A stretch of DNA of 64,000 nt from Vibrio sp. 10N.261.45.E2 (GTDB taxonomy: Bacteria; Pseudomonadota; Gammaproteobacteria; Enterobacterales; Vibrionaceae): assembly GCF_002875705.1 (NCBI RefSeq), contig NZ_MCZZ01000111.1:177835-241834 (forward strand). The letters are read 5' to 3'. Both the position numbers and the translations under genes were made by a program. Shown here in pieces: positions 33,601-42,960 of this stretch (position 1 is the stretch's first letter; the number at the start of each line of letters is the position of its first letter). The notes under the pieces are model-generated. The model was not told the DNA's origin, did no database searches, and saw nothing but the letters and a program-made list of their open reading frames with translations.

Positions 33601-34874
33601 GTACAACTAAAGAGCTATATATATCTTTTCGCACTCAGATTTTTGAAGCGCTTGATGTCGAAGCGATTCAAACCATGAATCGCAATGATTTAGAGGGACA
33701 AGTTAGAAGTGCTGTTGATGTACTTTCTAGCAATAATGAGCGTCCAGTAACGGCAATGATGCGGTCAAGTATCGTTAAAAGTATGCTAGATGAGCTATTT
33801 GGATTAGGACCTATTCAACCGCTTGTTGAAGACTTTTCGATAACTGACATACTTGTTAATGGCCCAAATGAAGTATTTTATGAAAAGTACGGTAAATTGG
33901 AACGTTCAGATATTACTTTTGTCAATGAAGGCCAACTTCTCAATATTGCTAAACAAATTGCTTCTCGAGTTGGTCGCCGAGTTGATGAGCTATCCCCTAC
34001 TGTAGATGCCCGACTCGAAGATGGTAGCCGAGTAAATATAGTTATTCCTCCGATTGCGTTAGATGGTACGACGATTTCTATTCGTAAGTTCCGTGAGCAA
34101 AATATCACGATGGAATCTTTGGTCGAATTTAATTCTATGTCTTTAGATATGGCAAGGGCGCTATCGATTGCTTCGCGTTGTCGGTTGAATATTTTGATTT
34201 CTGGTGGTACAGGTTCAGGTAAAACAACGTTACTCAATGCTTTATCACATTATATTAGTGATGATGAGAGGGTGATAACAATAGAAGACGCTGCTGAACT
34301 TCGGCTTCAACAGCCTAATTTAGTTCGACTTGAAACGCGAACTGAGAGTATTGAAAGTACTGGCCTAGTGACACAGAGAGATTTGGTGATTAATGCGCTT
34401 CGTATGCGACCTGATCGCATTATTCTTGGTGAGTGTCGTGGTTCAGAAGCGTTTGAGATGCTGCAGGCGATGAACACCGGTCACGAAGGGTCTATGTCTA
34501 CCCTACATGCTAATACACCAAGAGATGCTATCAGCCGAGTCGAATCTATGATTATGATGGCAAACTTAAACCAGCCATTGGATGCTATTCGTAAGGCTAT
34601 CGTCAGCTCAATTGAACTGGTTGTGCAAGTGAACCGTTTACGAGATGGCTCTCGAAAAGTAACAAGTATTTCAGAAATTGTCGGAATTGAAGGGGATAGT
34701 GTTGTCATGGAAGAGATATTTTCCTTCCAATATGATGAAGTCAATTATGGTGAGAATGTAAAAGGTAAGTTTGTTACAGAAGGTATCATGCAGCGATCCC
34801 ACTTGGTACGAAAAGCCCATTTTTTCGGTTTATATAATGAACTGATGGAATCCTTTAAAGGGGTAGGGACATGA
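33597..34874 (+). CDS. tadA: Tad pilus assembly ATPase TadA/CpaF
   Basis: The 425-aa VirB11/PilT-family secretion ATPase powers pilus extension and retraction. Walker A is GGTGSGKT (203-210), a His box is CHGSEA-like (ECRGSEAFEM), and HEGSMSTLHANTPRDA matches the conserved His motif after Walker B (MRPDRIILGE). The N-terminal domain has the ITDILVNGP segment. ATGA overlaps occur on both sides. No transmembrane helix is present; the protein docks on TadB/TadC. Confidence 0.95.
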   Translation: MSTTKELYISFRTQIFEALDVEAIQTMNRNDLEGQVRSAVDVLSSNNERPVTAMMRSSIVKSMLDELFGLGPIQPLVEDFSITDILVNGPNEVFYEKYGKLERSDITFVNEGQLLNIAKQIASRVGRRVDELSPTVDARLEDGSRVNIVIPPIALDGTTISIRKFREQNITMESLVEFNSMSLDMARALSIASRCRLNILISGGTGSGKTTLLNALSHYISDDERVITIEDAAELRLQQPNLVRLETRTESIESTGLVTQRDLVINALRMRPDRIILGECRGSEAFEMLQAMNTGHEGSMSTLHANTPRDAISRVESMIMMANLNQPLDAIRKAIVSSIELVVQVNRLRDGSRKVTSISEIVGIEGDSVVMEEIFSFQYDEVNYGENVKGKFVTEGIMQRSHLVRKAHFFGLYNELMESFKGVGT

Positions 34875-35782
34875 TCATTTGGATATCTTTTATTTTATTT
34901 GGGATTGCCATATTTTTACTTTTTGATGATAAAAAATCAAAAGTAGTTAATTATTTTCCAGAATTGAAAAATGCGCAAAAAGAAGATGATATTTCGGTTA
35001 TTGATATCAGAGGACTGCTGCCTAGAGCAAGTTGGAGAAATATTAGAAGAGACTTACATCCAACTATAGGTATATTAGGTTCAAGAGCAAAACTAATAGT
35101 TTTATTTTATGTTATTTTCAGTGTTTTAATATCTTATTATGTAATTTATCATTTTTTTTATATTCGTTCAATTTTTATTATGATTGTTTCGATCTTGTGT
35201 TTATTATTCTTCGGTTACTTTAGGCTTAAAATGGTTAGAAGAAAAACATTTCAACGGACATTTCCTGATGCGCTGAATATATTAATGAGTGCAGTGACTG
35301 CTGGTGAAAGCCTGATGCAGGCATTTTCATTTGTTGGGGGGAATATGGATGGCGAAGTTGGACGAGAGTTTAAGTTAATGGGCGACCGACTTCGTCTAGG
35401 TGAAAATTCTGAGGATGTTTTAAAGCGATCTTGTGAGGTTTTTCCCTACCCAGAATACATTTTTTTTACGATTGCAATAAGAGCCAATCTGAATCGTGGA
35501 GGCCAACTTAAGGGAGTATTAGCTAGGCTGATTAGAGTGTTAGTCGATGCACGTGCAATGGAAAGAAAAAAAATGGCGATGACATCTGAAGCGAGGATAT
35601 CAGCAAAAATAGTGGCAGCCATACCATTGTGTTTTGCAATAATGCTGAATTTTTTGAATCCAGATAATATTCAATTTATTCTCCACGATCCAGAAGGTCA
35701 ATGGATACTTTATTATGTGTTAGGTAGTGAATTGTTAGGCCTATTTATAGTGTGGATCCTTGTTAAAAGGGTGAAATTATGA
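34871..35782 (+). CDS. tadB: Tad pilus inner-membrane platform protein TadB
   Basis: The 303-aa protein has an N-terminal helix, two more near residues 75-115, a cytoplasmic type II secretion F domain (FPDALNILMSAVTAGESLMQAF, then VFPYPEYIFFTIAI), and C-terminal helices. With TadC it forms the membrane platform for TadA. The coding sequence is very AT-rich. ATGA overlaps link it to tadA and tadC. Confidence 0.9.
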   Translation: MIIWISFILFGIAIFLLFDDKKSKVVNYFPELKNAQKEDDISVIDIRGLLPRASWRNIRRDLHPTIGILGSRAKLIVLFYVIFSVLISYYVIYHFFYIRSIFIMIVSILCLLFFGYFRLKMVRRKTFQRTFPDALNILMSAVTAGESLMQAFSFVGGNMDGEVGREFKLMGDRLRLGENSEDVLKRSCEVFPYPEYIFFTIAIRANLNRGGQLKGVLARLIRVLVDARAMERKKMAMTSEARISAKIVAAIPLCFAIMLNFLNPDNIQFILHDPEGQWILYYVLGSELLGLFIVWILVKRVKL

Positions 35783-36633
35783 ATGTTATTATTATTACAC
35801 TATTTGTTTTTGTTTTTGTTTTTGTTTTTGTTTTGTATATAGCAATTAATATGTTCGTTGATTTTAAGAGAGAAAAAAGAATAGAAGCTCTGCTAAGTGC
35901 AACACAAAAAAAGCATAAATCCTCTAGGATTAATTCATTTATTGTCAAATTTGGTAAAGAACACCGAGGGGAGTTAGAGCAGAAAGTTAGGGATGCTGGT
36001 ATTCACAGCCCTCAACTGGCTATTTATTATTTTCCAATTAAAGTTTTATTTTTCGCTGTTCTCTTGTTTTTTGTTTGGATAATGGACATTGCTATAGAAA
36101 CTAAGTTTATATTAGTGGTTATTAGTGTGATCACAGCTGTACTCCTCCCTGATCTTATCTTAAGTTTAAAGCAAAAGGCGGTCGTCAGAAAGATTTCGAT
36201 AAATCTTCCTTATTTACTAGATATGATGTCTGTTTGTGTGCAGACCGGTATGACAATAGAGGCATCTTTTGCCTATTTGTCAAAAGAATTAGAAACCTTT
36301 GATCGTGATTTATGCTATCAGATAAAAAAAACGTCAGACTTTGGCAAGATTCAAGGGATCGATAAAGCTTTATACAACTTGTCTGAACGCGTTCCTTCCC
36401 CTGAAATGTCGAGCTTTGTTTTGACTATTATTCAAAATATTCAATACGGATCTTCTATTTCAATGATCTTATCTGATTTGGCCGAGGATATGCGTAAAAT
36501 GCAGTTGCTTACCGTTGAGGAAAAGATGGGTAAACTCTCCGCTAAAATGAGTATACCTTTAATTTTACTTATTATGATGCCTATTGTCATCTTAATTTTA
36601 GCACCTGGAGTCGTCCAGATGGGTCTTGTTTAG
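35779..36633 (+). CDS. tadC: Tad pilus inner-membrane platform protein TadC
   Basis: The 284-aa protein has an N-terminal transmembrane helix containing five Phe-Val dipeptides in a row (encoded by a hexanucleotide repeat), then helices near residues 85-125, a type II secretion F domain (LPYLLDMMSVCVQTGMTIE, then RVPSPEMSSFVLTI) and a C-terminal helix (LILLIMMPIVILILAPGV). Partner of TadB. It overlaps tadB by four bases and is followed by tadD after nine bases. Confidence 0.9.
   Translation: MNVIIITLFVFVFVFVFVLYIAINMFVDFKREKRIEALLSATQKKHKSSRINSFIVKFGKEHRGELEQKVRDAGIHSPQLAIYYFPIKVLFFAVLLFFVWIMDIAIETKFILVVISVITAVLLPDLILSLKQKAVVRKISINLPYLLDMMSVCVQTGMTIEASFAYLSKELETFDRDLCYQIKKTSDFGKIQGIDKALYNLSERVPSPEMSSFVLTIIQNIQYGSSISMILSDLAEDMRKMQLLTVEEKMGKLSAKMSIPLILLIMMPIVILILAPGVVQMGLV
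35806..35834 (+). repeat. Hexanucleotide repeat (GTTTTT) in tadC
   Basis: Four exact GTTTTT units (35806-35829) are followed by a near-copy (GTTTT). They encode alternating Phe-Val in the first membrane helix. Because the unit is six bases, copy change keeps the frame and alters helix length by two residues per unit. Confidence 0.9.
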
Positions 36634-36642
36634 GAGTGAATT

Positions 36643-37368
36643 ATGAGAGCTAGGTATTTTATTTTTACTCTTTTATTGGTGTCATTAATCGGCTGCGCTT
36701 CAAATAATGCTGAGCTGAGATTAGACGATGAAGTCGATAGTATGGAACGGGTTGGTAATTATGATGGTTTAGTTGAATATTATAAAAATAAGATTGAAAT
36801 ATCACCAAATGATACGGCTTCTATGCAGGAGTTGGCTAAAGTTTATTTTGATAAAGGTGATATTGAATCTGCTAGATTTTATAGTGATTACCTTTTGGGT
36901 TTGAATATGGTCAATTGGGAGTTATCTCAACTACGTGGTCAAGTTTACCACGCAGATCAGGAAGATGTCTTGGCTGTAGAGTTTTATCAACATTCTATTG
37001 AGTTGGGAAACAAGACAGCAGAAGTAAATGTTCTATTAGGAATATCAAATTGTATGCTTGGTCATTATGAATTAGCTGAACGATATTTTAATAATGCTAG
37101 GATTAAAGGTTACAACGATGCCGCCATAAAAAACAACTTGGCATTAGTTAAGTTTGCAGATGGAAGATACCAAGATGTTGTAGATTTATTACTGCCATTA
37201 TATTTTTCTGATCCTAAAAATAAAAAGGTTCAGGCAAATTTAGCTATTGCTTTGATTAAGTTGGGCTATGTTGAGCAGGCCAGTGATATTTTGGGAAGTC
37301 GCTATTCAATCAATGAAGTTACAACCATGTCTAAACGCCTATCTTCAGGCGCTGGGAGTTCAATATGA
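36643..37368 (+). CDS. tadD: Tad lipoprotein TadD with TPR repeats
   Basis: The 241-aa lipoprotein (LVSLIGCASNN, Cys18) is followed by tetratricopeptide-like helices (DTASMQELAKVYFDKGDIES, VEFYQHSIELGNKTAEVNVL, YELAERYFNNARIKGYNDAA). It is the pilotin-like partner that helps the secretin in other Tad systems. It ends with an ATGA overlap onto tadE. Confidence 0.88.
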   Translation: MRARYFIFTLLLVSLIGCASNNAELRLDDEVDSMERVGNYDGLVEYYKNKIEISPNDTASMQELAKVYFDKGDIESARFYSDYLLGLNMVNWELSQLRGQVYHADQEDVLAVEFYQHSIELGNKTAEVNVLLGISNCMLGHYELAERYFNNARIKGYNDAAIKNNLALVKFADGRYQDVVDLLLPLYFSDPKNKKVQANLAIALIKLGYVEQASDILGSRYSINEVTTMSKRLSSGAGSSI

Positions 37369-37856
37369 GAAGAATAGTTAAGTATGCTAAGGGGTCTCTA
37401 ACCGTCGAGGTGGCTTTAGGCATCATCATTCTCATCACGGCGACGGTAATGATATTCGAAATGGCGTATCGGATTTACGTCTCAAATTTGGTTGAGTTTG
37501 CGCTCAGAGAATCGGTCAGGTCAACCACTGTTTTTCAGGGAGATGATTCATACACCAGTTATAATACCAGCTTTTTCAACGTGATGAATGATGAAAGTAA
37601 ATTATGGTCTTCACTGACACCTGTTGATAACTTTTCAATGGCAGGCAAATATTATGTGAGTTATGAGGATCTTTTATCTGATAATTATCTTAATGATGGC
37701 GATATGCTGATTGATGATTCGGGATATTCCTTTGCCGAAATATCATTGAGTTATCAATATGAACCTATTTTACCTTTGCTTGGTGGAAATTCTGAAATCA
37801 TTTCATCTTCAGTGTTACTTACTCTTGAGCACGAAGGTTGGGAGAGTGTTCGATGA
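37365..37856 (+). CDS. tadE: Tad pseudopilin-like protein TadE
   Basis: The 163-aa protein has a short basic leader ending at Gly10, then SLTVEVALGIIILITATVMI; Glu15 is at the +5 position recognised by the Tad prepilin peptidase. One N-terminal helix and a C-terminal extracytoplasmic part follow. It overlaps tadD and tadF by four bases each. It probably forms a minor or priming pilin complex with TadF. Confidence 0.88.
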   Translation: MRRIVKYAKGSLTVEVALGIIILITATVMIFEMAYRIYVSNLVEFALRESVRSTTVFQGDDSYTSYNTSFFNVMNDESKLWSSLTPVDNFSMAGKYYVSYEDLLSDNYLNDGDMLIDDSGYSFAEISLSYQYEPILPLLGGNSEIISSSVLLTLEHEGWESVR

Positions 37857-38422
37857 ACATATCGGAATTAACAAACAATGGAGGCTTTCGAAAAAAACGC
37901 AACTCAACACTGCAGAGTGGCGCCTTTACCATTGAGTTAGCACTCATTTTATTTGTCGTTATAGCCATATTTTATTTTATGAGTGACGTGAGTCATAAGT
38001 TATTGGTTAGAGCAAAACTCGACCGAGTGAGTTTTGCTCTGGTTAATGTATTGAAAGAGCGCACTCGATATTATGATGAAAATGTCATCTTAACTGGTGG
38101 TGATAGAGACGAGATGGTCATTGTTGCCGCTCGTCTGCTAAACACAGCTCCAGAAAGCGTAGCGCTGAGAGTTGAAGCTATGCACGATGGCTCTGCTGCA
38201 AATATTGATTCATTCGAAAGTGACCAGTTCAACAACTTAGGTTGTAATGTACCATTAATTTCATCGAAAGAGGCTTTGGTTCCTGTAGAGAACGGAATCT
38301 CTTTCCCTCTTTACCAAGTGTCATTATGTGAAAGTAATTCATCTTGGTTTGCGCGTTTGTTGGGGATTGCTAATTTATCAGAAATAACCATTTCATCGAG
38401 TTCGGTGATGGTTGGGAGGTAG
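37853..38422 (+). CDS. tadF: Tad pseudopilin-like protein TadF
   Basis: The 189-aa protein has a basic leader ending Gly23, then AFTIELALILFVVIAIFYFM with Glu28 at +5, like TadE. The frame is open to a TTG at 37838, but I choose the ATG at 37853, which overlaps the tadE stop as ATGA and has GGGAGAG upstream. The C-terminal domain has two cysteines (LGCNVPL and VSLCESN). It is followed by tadG after two bases. Confidence 0.87.
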   Translation: MNISELTNNGGFRKKRNSTLQSGAFTIELALILFVVIAIFYFMSDVSHKLLVRAKLDRVSFALVNVLKERTRYYDENVILTGGDRDEMVIVAARLLNTAPESVALRVEAMHDGSAANIDSFESDQFNNLGCNVPLISSKEALVPVENGISFPLYQVSLCESNSSWFARLLGIANLSEITISSSSVMVGR

Positions 38423-38424
38423 AT

Positions 38425-39945
38425 ATGATAAACCCAAATACATTTAATCGCGGCCCTCATCGTCAGAGAGGTATTGCCGCAATTTGGCTTGGACTGACGT
38501 TAATACCTTTGTTAGGTGTGTCAGTTTTTGCACTCGAGGGAACTCGATATATTCAAGAAACAAGTCGTTTGAGAGATGCTGCCCAAGCCGCTGCCCTTGC
38601 AATAACAATTGATGATAAATCGAATGAAGCAGATGCTTTAGCGACTCGATATGTTGATGATTATGTGCGTAGTATCGAACATATAGATATTACGACGGTA
38701 AGGACTTATGAGGAGCCAACAGCAGCGAATGATGATACTGAGAAAATTCAATATGAAGTTACAGCGCTAACCACTCATAATTCGTGGTTTGCGAGTAATT
38801 TAATCCCCTCATTCGATGAAAGTCAAAAGCTTGCGGGCTCAGCGCTCGCCGCGAAATATCCTTACTACCTAGGTGATAAACTAGTAGACATTGTGCTAGT
38901 CACTGACTTTTCAGGATCAATGAATCGGGATTGGAGTGGGGCAAGTGGTGATGTAAATACAAAGATTCAAACTCTCAAACTAGCTGTTTCAGATCTTGCT
39001 GATAATATTTTGGTTGTGCGTGAAGGTGATTCTACAGTGCTTAACCGTCTAGCGATTGTTCCTTTTAACCTCAGAGTTCAGGATAAAATTAATAACAATT
39101 TATTCTCAGGAAGTCAGTTGAGGTATAGAAGTGATTACCACTCTTCTGTTTCATCTAAAACGTATGAAAAAGTCAATTGGCGTTTTTGGTCAAAAAGAAC
39201 ATTAAGTGAAGTCGAAGATTGTGCCGATGATATATTTGATTGCCCTAAAGTTGGGAGTAATAATCAGCATAAACAAGCGAAGAGAGTGTTAGATGTTTTA
39301 AAGATTAAATCTAGACGCCTTGAAATACCAGAGTATATAGATTATCAGAAATCTGTTGATGATATGTTTAACTATAAAAGAGATAACACAGATTTAAAAT
39401 TTGACTTTAGAGCGGATACTAATGTTATTTACAATAGCTCAATGACGATGACTAATGGCATAGGTCACTATGTGATTCCTCTTACCAGTGATTCTGAATT
39501 GATTGAAGAAATGCAGGATATGAATTCAGGAGGCAATACCGCTTCATATCAAGGTATTTTAAGAGGGCTTCAAGTACTTAATGATGGTATGCCAAGTAAT
39601 TCGGCCAGTCAGCAGGAGATTGATGAATACAGTCAAAGAGTAAAAATTATGATTATTTTGAGTGATGGTCAAGAATATCCATATACGAGTATTCTACCCG
39701 ACTTAGTTGATGCCAATATGTGTAATGCTGCAAGAGAGCACTTTCAATCAGAGGATGGCAGCCTGTATATCGGTGTTATAGGTGTTGATTTTGATGCGAC
39801 TAAACAAAATGGATTTCAGAAGTGTGTCTTGAATCCTGATGAAGATATTATCGATGTACGTAGTCGCGAAGAATTGATTGAACGTATTCAAAATTTAATT
39901 GAGAAAGGATCTCGAGGTACTGGCGTATCGAGACTATACGGGTGA
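38425..39945 (+). CDS. tadG: TadG-like protein with von Willebrand A domain
   Basis: The 506-aa protein starts with a basic leader and a pilin-like helix (RGIAAIWLGLTLIPLLGVSV), then an extracytoplasmic region. A von Willebrand A domain begins at about residue 153 (VDIVLVTDFSGSM), where DxSxS is a full metal-ion adhesion site. A long insert of about 100 residues rich in charged amino acids precedes the second half of the domain (VKIMIILSDGQEY). TadG may anchor or regulate the pilus at the surface. The gap to the next gene is six bases. Confidence 0.88.
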   Translation: MINPNTFNRGPHRQRGIAAIWLGLTLIPLLGVSVFALEGTRYIQETSRLRDAAQAAALAITIDDKSNEADALATRYVDDYVRSIEHIDITTVRTYEEPTAANDDTEKIQYEVTALTTHNSWFASNLIPSFDESQKLAGSALAAKYPYYLGDKLVDIVLVTDFSGSMNRDWSGASGDVNTKIQTLKLAVSDLADNILVVREGDSTVLNRLAIVPFNLRVQDKINNNLFSGSQLRYRSDYHSSVSSKTYEKVNWRFWSKRTLSEVEDCADDIFDCPKVGSNNQHKQAKRVLDVLKIKSRRLEIPEYIDYQKSVDDMFNYKRDNTDLKFDFRADTNVIYNSSMTMTNGIGHYVIPLTSDSELIEEMQDMNSGGNTASYQGILRGLQVLNDGMPSNSASQQEIDEYSQRVKIMIILSDGQEYPYTSILPDLVDANMCNAAREHFQSEDGSLYIGVIGVDFDATKQNGFQKCVLNPDEDIIDVRSREELIERIQNLIEKGSRGTGVSRLYG

Positions 39946-39951
39946 GTAAAG

Positions 39952-40635
39952 ATGAAAAATACAATGCTAGCAATAAGTATGTTTGTTTCTTTCTCTAGTT
40001 ATGGGCAGGAGATTAGTGATCAGGTAGTAGAATATTGTGGAAATACTTTTTCAGAGTATTCTCACACAATCGAAATTGGTGAAGTTCAAGGGGTGGCTAG
40101 TCATCGTGATGGCTATTGGCAAATTCATGAAGGAAGTCATGATCCAGCTCTCAAGTGGGAGCTCCTCAAGCGCTCACAGTTGATCACTGATCCTAGTGAC
40201 TGTCTCACTTATATATCAAACCTTGGTATTGCTAGCTTCGATAGTGACAAAGGGCAGCTTGTTGCGCGTGTTAACTTCGCCTTTGATCGTTATTATCTGA
40301 CCCCTCTTGCTCGTGAAGTGCTTGTTGATGTGGCAAAACATCTCGCAGACAATGACTACTTAGTGACGGTTGAAGGCCATACCGACTGGGTGGGAAGTGA
40401 AGGCTACAATCAAGGTTTGGGGCTAGACCGAGCTAAAAGCACTTCTGAACAGCTTTTCACTTATGGAGTTTCAAAAGAGAAGATGACATTGAAGTCTTTG
40501 GGTGAGTCAGAGCCAATCGCAAGTAACAAAACTTCTCAAGGTAGAGCTCAAAACAGACGTGCTGATGTGTATATTCCCCCAGAGTCTTTTAACCCAGATG
40601 AAGCCAATTCAGCCTCTACACAGGTAGAAGAATAG
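39952..40635 (+). CDS. OmpA-like peptidoglycan-binding protein, last gene of the Tad operon
   Basis: The 227-aa precursor has a signal peptide (cleavage near SYGQ, residue 19), an unassigned N-terminal region with a cysteine pair (VEYCGNT and PSDCLTY), and a C-terminal OmpA/MotB domain: RVNFAFDRYYLTPLAREVL, then VTVEGHTDWVGSEGYNQGLG, then RAQNRRADVYI. It should bind peptidoglycan and hold the pilus apparatus to the wall. OmpA-like proteins often end Tad loci in Vibrio and relatives. Confidence 0.87.
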   Translation: MKNTMLAISMFVSFSSYGQEISDQVVEYCGNTFSEYSHTIEIGEVQGVASHRDGYWQIHEGSHDPALKWELLKRSQLITDPSDCLTYISNLGIASFDSDKGQLVARVNFAFDRYYLTPLAREVLVDVAKHLADNDYLVTVEGHTDWVGSEGYNQGLGLDRAKSTSEQLFTYGVSKEKMTLKSLGESEPIASNKTSQGRAQNRRADVYIPPESFNPDEANSASTQVEE

Positions 40636-40670
40636 CCACTATCTCAAAGGTCACATGATCCGAGAGTTGT

Positions 40671-40700
40671 AATGCCCACTAACCCTAATTAGTGGGCATT
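40671..40700. terminator. Hairpin between the Tad operon and chrA
   Basis: AATGCCCACTAA and TTAGTGGGCATT pair perfectly around six bases. It lies between convergent genes, but there is no real T-run on either side, so it may work with Rho or as an mRNA 3' stabiliser. Confidence 0.6.
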
Positions 40701-40703
40701 ATA

Positions 40704-41849
40704 TTAAATCACTCCAAGTACAAACCCTATTGCAATAAACGTAGCTACCATCCATACAATCGGCATCTTCATTGTTTTCAATAGCCACACGCCAACAATG
40801 ATCAGAGCGAAGTCTATACCGCTGCTTACTGCGCTTGTGAAGATCGGTTGATACAGAGCTGCAAGCAGTAGACCGACAACCGCCGCATTCACACCAGTAA
40901 GAGCGCCAGCCACTAAAGGTTTACTCGCAATTGCCTGCCAGTTTTTCAACACACCGAGTAGTAATAAGAAGCCCGGTAAGAACACAGCGATCGTTGCGAG
41001 TAGTGCACCTGTGATCGGTGCCGATGGCATCAATACATAACCTAAGTAAGTCGCAAGTGTAAACATCGGTCCTGGAACTGCCTGTGCTGCTGCATAACCT
41101 GTTAGGAAGGCATCTTGAGACAGTTGGTCACCGATACCATTTTGTAGCAGCGGAAGTACCACGTGGCCGCCACCGAATACTAAGCTACCTGCTTGGTAGA
41201 ACAGGCCAAATACCTCAATACCTTGAGAATAAGCACTGAATAGAGGCAGGCCAACCAGTAACGCAACAAAAATCACGAGAGGTGTTACCGATATTTTTTG
41301 TGTTGAAGGTGTCGTTTTTAGCTCTTGCGACGTCAAGAACTTACTGCCAACGATCGCTGCAAATAGAAGCACTAATACTTGAGGCCAGATGCCAGGAATC
41401 AATAGCAGAACAATCGCGGTAATGACACATAAGGCGGTTGCTATCTTCGATTGGCAAAAGTTCTTGTACATACCAAAGGTAGCATCCGCCACAACCACAA
41501 CCGCTAATAACTTAAGCCCGTGAATAATTGAATTGAAAAGCGGGGCTTCCAACAATTGATTGCTGACTAGCGCCAAAATCAGCATCAGAATGACAGATGG
41601 GGAAGTAAAGCCGACAAATGCAGCAATAGCACCTGTTAAGCCACCTTTCTTATAGCCAACAGCAAAGCCAACCTGACTTGAACCTGGGCCCGGTAGAAAT
41701 TGACTAAGAGCGACAATCTGCCCGTATTCTTCGTCGGACAACCAATTCAGTTTCTCAACAAAGGTTTTACGGAAGTAACCAATATGTGCAGCTGGTCCAC
41801 CAAAGCTAATCCAGCCAAGCCAGAAAAAGGTTTTAAAAATTGAAAGCAT
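40704..41849 (-). CDS. chrA: Chromate transporter family protein ChrA
   Basis: The 381-aa inner-membrane protein has two homologous CHR halves. The first contains SFGGPAAHIGYFRKTFVEK and LSQFLPGPGSSQ; the second contains GSLVFGGGHVVLPLL and AAAQAVPGPMFTLATYLG. The FGG and PGP motifs of both halves are intact. Members expel chromate, or move sulfate-like anions, but the real substrate here is unknown. The gene is divergent from a LysR regulator. Confidence 0.93.
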   Translation of the reverse strand: MLSIFKTFFWLGWISFGGPAAHIGYFRKTFVEKLNWLSDEEYGQIVALSQFLPGPGSSQVGFAVGYKKGGLTGAIAAFVGFTSPSVILMLILALVSNQLLEAPLFNSIIHGLKLLAVVVVADATFGMYKNFCQSKIATALCVITAIVLLLIPGIWPQVLVLLFAAIVGSKFLTSQELKTTPSTQKISVTPLVIFVALLVGLPLFSAYSQGIEVFGLFYQAGSLVFGGGHVVLPLLQNGIGDQLSQDAFLTGYAAAQAVPGPMFTLATYLGYVLMPSAPITGALLATIAVFLPGFLLLLGVLKNWQAIASKPLVAGALTGVNAAVVGLLLAALYQPIFTSAVSSGIDFALIIVGVWLLKTMKMPIVWMVATFIAIGFVLGVI

Positions 41850-41893
41850 GATCGATTCCAGATAAATGTTTAGCGTAATTTAGGTGGAGTTAA

Positions 41894-41931
41894 ACTATGA
41901 TTCAAATTAATTGTTTTAATTATAACTATGA
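41894..41931. promoter_or_regulatory. Candidate operator in the chrA-LysR divergent region
   Basis: ACTATGA occurs at 41894 and 41925, 31 bases (three helical turns) apart, each followed by a related AT-rich string. Between them AATTAA and TTAATT form an inverted repeat (41905-41921). This suits a LysR-type regulator controlling the divergent promoter. Confidence 0.4.
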
Positions 41932-41950
41932 ATGAAATAGGTTGTTTGGC

Positions 41951-42877
41951 GTGGCTGATTTTAATTGGAAAGGGATCGACCTTAACTTGTTGATTGCACT
42001 GCAGGCTTTGTATAAAACCAACAGCGTGAGTAAAGCTGCTGAACGTTGTTATGTCAGCCAATCTGCGATGAGTCATAGCTTACAAAGGCTACGAAAGTTG
42101 TTTGATGATCCTTTGTTTGAGCGTGTAGGTAGCAAGATGGAAGCGACCGACCGAGCCATTGAATTATCGAGTACTGTGGACGCGCTACTTAATACCATTC
42201 AGTCGGAAGTTCTATTATCTAAACGTTTTGATACTGAAAGTTTCCAAGGTAGTTGGAAAATAGGGCTTACGGATTACGCAGAACAGATGTTTGGCCCAAT
42301 GATCTTCGACTTTATTAAACAAGCCTCTCCGAGTTCTCAAGTCGCGTTTTTTAACGTCAATCGCTCCAATTATCAGAAGGTATTTGAAGAGGCGAAACTG
42401 GATATTGCGATAGGAAGCTTTGGTGAGGTCCCAAAGCTATATAAAACAAAGCACTTGTACACGGAGCAACATGTTTGTTTATTTGATCAATCGGTTTTAA
42501 CTATTGAGGAGCCCATGTCGCTAGAGCAGTTTATTGCTGTTGAGCACGCACTCGTTTCTCCTACAGGCGCTTTAAAGACGGGCGTCGATACTCGTTTGGC
42601 TGAATTGGGGCTTACCCGAGAAGTGGCTGTAGCTTCCAGTAACTTTTTAACAGTAAAACGGCTTATTCATGGCAGGGAATTGCTTTGTATTGTTCCCAAG
42701 CTTGTCGCGCGCAAGGATCTTAATAACGAAAAAAACTTGTTGGCTTTGAAGCCTCCGATTGATGTTCCAGATTTTGATATCCAGCTTGTTTATAGGAAAG
42801 CTAAGCATTTAGATGATAAAAATAAGCTACTTAGAGAATTGATTACTAATGCGGTCTCATCTGTGGTTTCTGAATAG
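41951..42877 (+). CDS. LysR-family regulator divergent from chrA
   Basis: The protein is about 308 aa. It opens with DLNLLIALQALYKTNSVSKA, then YVSQSAMSHSLQRLRKLFDD, then FERVGSKMEATDRA, a LysR helix-turn-helix of the NodD/LeuO/SyrM-like group (DLNLLxxLxxL). There is no ATG at the start; I prefer GTG at 41951 with AGG nine bases upstream, while TTG at 41942 is possible. The divergent arrangement suggests it controls chrA. Confidence 0.88.
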   Translation: MADFNWKGIDLNLLIALQALYKTNSVSKAAERCYVSQSAMSHSLQRLRKLFDDPLFERVGSKMEATDRAIELSSTVDALLNTIQSEVLLSKRFDTESFQGSWKIGLTDYAEQMFGPMIFDFIKQASPSSQVAFFNVNRSNYQKVFEEAKLDIAIGSFGEVPKLYKTKHLYTEQHVCLFDQSVLTIEEPMSLEQFIAVEHALVSPTGALKTGVDTRLAELGLTREVAVASSNFLTVKRLIHGRELLCIVPKLVARKDLNNEKNLLALKPPIDVPDFDIQLVYRKAKHLDDKNKLLRELITNAVSSVVSE

Positions 42878-42960
42878 TCTATTGTGCCTGTTAGTCGCTA
42901 ATTTTATATGAATTAATTGTAGAAAAATCCAGCTTATTATAAGAACCCGACTATACTTAA

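Noticed and set aside
28919..40635. Tad cluster as a recently inserted island
   Set aside because: Base composition is clearly more AT-rich, but no integrase, tRNA end, direct repeats or IS ends flank it, so transfer cannot be supported from this window.
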